Shown here: positions 46,618 through 49,975 of the stretch, one piece after another
Layout of the letters: the number at the start of each line of letters is the position of its first letter
Numbering within the stretch: position 1 is the stretch's first letter
Assembly (NCBI GenBank): GCA_016179965.1
Contig: JACPCF010000012.1
Coordinates: 1-49,975 of the forward strand
Direction: 5' to 3'
DNA: 49,975 bases
Source of the DNA: Candidatus Rokuibacteriota bacterium
GTDB taxonomy: Bacteria; Methylomirabilota; Methylomirabilia; Rokubacteriales; CSP1-6
Notes under the pieces: model-generated
Told to the model about the DNA's origin: nothing
Databases searched by the model: none
What the model saw: only the letters and a program-made list of their open reading frames with translations
Position numbers and translations under genes: made by a program

Positions 46618-47957
46618 GGCCGGTCATCGCCATCGTCGGGCGCCCCAACGTGGGCAAGTCCACCCTGTTCAACCGACTGGTGGGCCGGCGCCAGGCGCTG
46701 GTTCGCGATGTGCCGGGAGTCACCCGCGACCGTCTCTACGGCCGCGTCAGTTTCGGCGGGTGGGAGGCGACCCTCGTGGACACCGGAGGGTTCGACCCCT
46801 CCACCGACCAGGATCTCGTCGAGGCGGTGGGCCGCCACGTGAGGGCCGCCATCGAGGAATCCGACCTCGTCCTCTTCGTGGTGGACTGCCGCGCCGGCGT
46901 GACGCCGCTCGAGGAGGAGATCGCCCGCATCCTCAGGAAGAGCCAGCGGCCGATCTTCGTCGCCGCCAACAAGGCCGACGGGCCGGGGCAGGAGGCTCTT
47001 CTGGGGGACGTCTACCGGCTCGGGTTTCCGCGCGTATTCGGCGTCTCCGCAGAGCACGGCAGGGGCGCGGCCGAGCTGCTGGAGGCGCTCCGCCAGGCGG
47101 CGCCAGGCCCGGGGCCAGAGCCGGAAGGGGAGGGCCTGAGAGTCGCGGTCGTCGGGCGCCCCAACGTCGGCAAGTCCTCCCTCGTCAACGCGCTGCTGGG
47201 CTCGGATCGCGTCCTGGTCCACGAGGCCCCCGGGACGACCCGCGACGCCGTGGACACCCCCTTCTCCTTCCGCGGGCGCGCCTACGTCCTGATTGATACG
47301 GCGGGGATCCGGCGCAAGGGAAAGGTCACGACGCCCCTGGAGAAGCTCGCGGTGGTCATGGCGCTCCGGAGCCTGGAGCGCTGCCAGGTGGCGATCGTGC
47401 TCCTCGACGCCTCGGAAGGCGTGACCGCCCAGGATTGCCACATCGCGGGCTACGCTCACGAGGCCGGCAGAGCGATCATCATTGCCGTGAACAAGTGGGA
47501 CCTCGTCCCCCGCGGGATGGTGGGGCGCGCCGAGGTGGTGGCGCAGATCCACGACCGACTCCCGTTCCTCGAGTACGCCCCGGTGGCCTTCACCTCCGCG
47601 GTGACGCGGCTGAGGCTCGAGGAATTGTTCGACCTGGTGGATCAGGTGGCGGAGGAGACGGGGAAGCGGATCCCCCCGGCGCTGGTCACGAAGACGCTGG
47701 GACAGGCCATGGAGCGGCGCCCGATGAGCATCCGGGGCGTTCCGCTGACCTTTCATTCCGCCGCTCAGGTGGGGATCGCCCCGCCCACCTTTGCCCTCCG
47801 CGTGAACCAGCCCGACAAGATCCACTTCTCCTATGAGCGCTATCTGATCAGTTCGCTGCGCCAGGCGTTCGGGTTCACGGGCTCCCCCGTGCGCCTGCTC
47901 TTTCGTCGCGCTCCAACGCGGGGTAGGCGACGCGCGGCAGCGCGGAGACGCCGATGA
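46611..47957 (+). CDS. der: GTPase Der (EngA)
   Basis: 448 residues with two tandem G domains: IVGRPNVGKSTLFNRL at the N-terminus and VVGRPNVGKSSLVNALL at about 180, each with its DT-G motif (VDTGGFD, IDTAGIR) and NKxD (NKAD, NKWD), then a KH-like C-terminal domain with LTFHSAAQVGIAPPTFAL. It acts in 50S ribosome assembly. ATG overlaps the radical-SAM stop. The Arg-rich tail (TRGRRRAAARRRR) is common in Der. Confidence 0.97.
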   Translation: MLRPVIAIVGRPNVGKSTLFNRLVGRRQALVRDVPGVTRDRLYGRVSFGGWEATLVDTGGFDPSTDQDLVEAVGRHVRAAIEESDLVLFVVDCRAGVTPLEEEIARILRKSQRPIFVAANKADGPGQEALLGDVYRLGFPRVFGVSAEHGRGAAELLEALRQAAPGPGPEPEGEGLRVAVVGRPNVGKSSLVNALLGSDRVLVHEAPGTTRDAVDTPFSFRGRAYVLIDTAGIRRKGKVTTPLEKLAVVMALRSLERCQVAIVLLDASEGVTAQDCHIAGYAHEAGRAIIIAVNKWDLVPRGMVGRAEVVAQIHDRLPFLEYAPVAFTSAVTRLRLEELFDLVDQVAEETGKRIPPALVTKTLGQAMERRPMSIRGVPLTFHSAAQVGIAPPTFALRVNQPDKIHFSYERYLISSLRQAFGFTGSPVRLLFRRAPTRGRRRAAARRRR

Positions 47958-48973
47958 AGCGCCAGCGACGCCGGCAGGCTCCGTGGGTCGGAATCGCTCT
48001 CGCCGCGGGGATCGCCCTCGTGATCGCGGGGCTTCTCATCCTGAGTCCTCGCCACCGGACCTTCTACAGTGGCCTCTTCGGCGGTCCACCGCCGAGCGCC
48101 CCCGCGGTCAGCGCTCCACCGCCGCCTGCTGCCGCTCCTCGTCTGGTCTCCCCACCTCCCGCTCCGGTGGCTCCGCCGCAGGCCGCACCACCCGCACCGG
48201 CAACTCCCAGGCCGCAGGGGTTCGCCACGCCGATCCCTCCCGAGCCCGAGCTGAAGCAGCAGATCCCTCCCTCGCCGGCCCAGTCGAGCCCGATGGTGGC
48301 GAAGGTGCCCCGCGGTGGGCCCGGCGAGCAGGTGATCGTGAAGATCGTGGATGAGATTCCGCCGAGGCTCCCCTTCGCCGGAGTGCCCCTCGCGTGGGAG
48401 CTCAAGGAGTTCGCCGGCCGGGCCCAGGTGGAGGTGGTGAGGGATGAGGACCGGGTCGTCTTTCGCCTGGTGAGCGAGCGATCGTCCTACGCGCTCTACC
48501 GGGACGTGGTCCTGGACGTCAAGGAGTTCCCCCTGCTGACGTGGTCGTGGAAGGTCGCGAAGCTGCCGACCGGCGGCGACATCCGCGAGCGGACCACCGA
48601 CGACCAGGCGGGGCAGGTGTACGTGATCTTTCCGCGCTGGCCGTTTCCCCGGATCAACAGCGACGTCGTCGGCTACATCTGGGACAGCCGGGCGCCGGTG
48701 GGGCTCCGGGCGACGAGCCCCCAGTCCAGCAACGTCAAGCTGGTCGTGCTCGAGAGCGGGGCCGAGCGCCTCGGCCAGTGGGTCCGGGAAGAGCGGAACG
48801 TCTATCAGGACTACGTGGAGTTGTTCGGGAAGGAGCCGCCCAAGGTGGGCCAGATCGCGATCATGATCGATTCGAACGACACGCGGAGCCAGGCCGAGGC
48901 GTTCGTGGACGAACTGGTCTTTCGCCGGGCGCCGGCGCGCACCTCAAGCGCCGACCCTAAGGCAGCCCGCTAA
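47954..48973 (+). CDS. DUF3047 protein with N-terminal anchor and Pro-rich linker
   Basis: 339 residues. A single N-terminal membrane anchor (WVGIALAAGIALVIAGLLIL), then a long Pro/Ala-rich linker (about 45-125), then a DUF3047-type domain: LTWSWKVAKLPTGGDIRERTTDDQAGQVYVIFPRW-like region (about 195-230), SDVVGYIWDS and IAIMIDSNDT. Orientation suggests a periplasmic domain tethered to the inner membrane. The function of DUF3047 is unknown; carbohydrate- or envelope-related roles are only guesses. It overlaps der by 4 bp. Confidence 0.88.
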   Translation: MKRQRRRQAPWVGIALAAGIALVIAGLLILSPRHRTFYSGLFGGPPPSAPAVSAPPPPAAAPRLVSPPPAPVAPPQAAPPAPATPRPQGFATPIPPEPELKQQIPPSPAQSSPMVAKVPRGGPGEQVIVKIVDEIPPRLPFAGVPLAWELKEFAGRAQVEVVRDEDRVVFRLVSERSSYALYRDVVLDVKEFPLLTWSWKVAKLPTGGDIRERTTDDQAGQVYVIFPRWPFPRINSDVVGYIWDSRAPVGLRATSPQSSNVKLVVLESGAERLGQWVREERNVYQDYVELFGKEPPKVGQIAIMIDSNDTRSQAEAFVDELVFRRAPARTSSADPKAAR

Positions 48974-49000
48974 CTCGGCAGAACCTAAAGCAAAATCTGT

Positions 49001-49028
49001 TTGTGGCGCTCCGCGTCCGTGATAAGAT
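49001..49028 (+). promoter_or_regulatory. promoter of the SPOR-domain gene
   Basis: TTGTGG (49001-49006), a 16-bp spacer and TAAGAT (49023-49028; five of six consensus bases), 18 bp before the ATG at 49046. It lies in the 72-bp gap after the DUF3047 gene. Confidence 0.5.
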
Positions 49029-49045
49029 TGCGCGGGGGTGACGAG

Positions 49046-49969
49046 ATGAGTCCTGAGCGCGACGACTACGAAGAGGAAGAGGAAGAAGAGGAGTACGAAG
49101 AAGAAGAGGAAGAGCCGCGGAGCATCTTCGCGAGTCTCTGGTTCCGCGCCGCGCTCGCGGTCCTCGTCCTGGCCGTAGTGGGCGTGCTCGCGCTGCCCTA
49201 TGTCCAGGAGTACTTGGGGTCGTCCTCCAAGCCTCCGGTCACCGCCGACAAGCCCTCCGAGCCTCCCGTGGCCAAGCCTCCCGCCCAGCCGACGCCTTCA
49301 CCGGCAGTTCCCGCGGCGCCCGCCCCCCCGAAGGTGGCGGAGAAGCCGGCCGCGCCCGCGGCCCCCGCGGCGCCGACCCCGGCTCCCAAGGTCGCCGAGA
49401 AGCCGGCGGAGAAAGCGGCCGAGCCCGCTTCCAAGCCGGCGGCGCCCGCCGCTCCGGCCCCGGCGCCACAGGTCGCCGCGAAGCCTCCGGAGAAGCCCGC
49501 CGCGAAGCCGGCCCCGTCCAAAGGGGACTACTGGGTTCAGGTGGGCGCCTTCGGCGACGCCAAGAACGCGGGGCGCCTGGCGGATCGGCTGACCGAGCAG
49601 AAGTATTCGGTCCAGCAGGCCAAGGTAACGCGTGGAGCAGCCAGCGGCGGCGGCAATGAGGTCTTCGTGGCCGGGGCGAAGCAGCGGGACGTGTACGACA
49701 AGGTCAAAGACAAGGGCTACCACGTGGACGCCGTCAAGGGCGGTGCGGTGGTGCGCCCGCCCCTCCCGCTCAAGGACGCCGTGGCGCTCTCCAAAGAGCT
49801 GGCCGACGCGGGGATGGACGTCAAGATCCGCCGGGTCGGCGGCGAGAAGGCCACGTTTCACCTCGTCCGGGTGGGCGGCTTCGCCGATCGGAAAGAGGCG
49901 GTGGCCGCGCAGAAGGAGCTGGCCGGCAAGGGCGTCTCCGGGTTCATCGTCAAGGGGGCCCCGCGCTGA
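49046..49969 (+). CDS. SPOR-domain envelope protein with acidic cytoplasmic N-terminus
   Basis: 307 residues from ATG 49046 (an in-frame GTG at 49001 lies inside the promoter). Residues 4-27 are almost pure Glu/Asp with Tyr. One membrane segment (WFRAALAVLVLAVVGVLAL) leads to a Pro/Ala/Lys-rich linker (about 65-155) with AEKPA/AAKP-type repeats. Two SPOR-like repeats follow: YWVQVGAFGDAKNAGRLADRL and FHLVRVGGFADRKEAVAAQKEL. SPOR domains bind denuded peptidoglycan, often at the division septum. The stop shares its last base with an ATG at 49969, the beginning of a further gene cut by the window end. Confidence 0.92.
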   Translation: MSPERDDYEEEEEEEEYEEEEEEPRSIFASLWFRAALAVLVLAVVGVLALPYVQEYLGSSSKPPVTADKPSEPPVAKPPAQPTPSPAVPAAPAPPKVAEKPAAPAAPAAPTPAPKVAEKPAEKAAEPASKPAAPAAPAPAPQVAAKPPEKPAAKPAPSKGDYWVQVGAFGDAKNAGRLADRLTEQKYSVQQAKVTRGAASGGGNEVFVAGAKQRDVYDKVKDKGYHVDAVKGGAVVRPPLPLKDAVALSKELADAGMDVKIRRVGGEKATFHLVRVGGFADRKEAVAAQKELAGKGVSGFIVKGAPR

Positions 49970-49975
49970 TGAGCG

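Noticed and set aside
49100-49600. Gly/Ala-rich minus-strand frames opposite the SPOR gene
   Set aside because: They are complements of the Pro/Ala linker codons of the plus-strand gene.

Overview
This is a high-GC window of about 50 kb, almost entirely coding. All genes except one small ORF lie on the plus strand. It comes from a diderm (Gram-negative) bacterium: it carries BamA, an OmpH/Skp chaperone, a nearly complete lipid A/Kdo/heptose pathway and a SPOR-domain envelope protein. The very high GC, the tightly overlapping operons and the mixture of families would suit an uncultivated lineage such as Rokubacteria/Methylomirabilota or a deltaproteobacterium-like group. That placement is an inference and is not proven here. 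I saw no rRNA, tRNA, CRISPR array, prophage or transposase.

Region 1 (1-19071) is an envelope/LPS block: bamA (3' end), ompH, lpxD, lpxA, a Gfo/Idh dehydrogenase, lpxI, lpxB, a DUF374 acyltransferase, waaA, lpxK and waaF. Five consecutive GT4 glycosyltransferases follow, then a heptose module (gmhB, hldE kinase and adenylyltransferase as separate genes, waaC). Most neighbours overlap by 1-26 bp, so translation is probably coupled. Region 2 (19095-22960) holds a WaaE-like GT2, trpS, scpA, scpB and an RluB-type pseudouridine synthase. Region 3 (23061-31559) is an aromatic amino-acid operon (pheA, hisC, tyrA, aroA) running into cmk, plsC, rpsA and sppA.

Region 4 (31598-36976) is the unusual part. 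It contains a minus-strand two-helix membrane protein, a thioredoxin-like selenoprotein with an in-frame TGA (UxxC motif) and a SECIS-like hairpin, and a CstA-family transporter. Two paralogous small hydrophobic proteins follow, then two adjacent ArsA/Get3-like ATPases whose catalytic motifs are degenerate in complementary ways. Together they look like an undescribed membrane-associated system.

Region 5 (37011-49975) holds an HU protein, a HIT hydrolase, mutS, mutL, miaA, hflX, pgsA, a DUF512 radical-SAM protein, der, a DUF3047 protein and a SPOR-domain protein. A mosaic family of GC-rich palindromic repeats is scattered through the window (five near-full copies plus fragments). Besides gaps it occupies coding sequence: it forms the C-terminal tail of MutS, ends aroA, and appears as fragments inside mutL and at the end of miaA.
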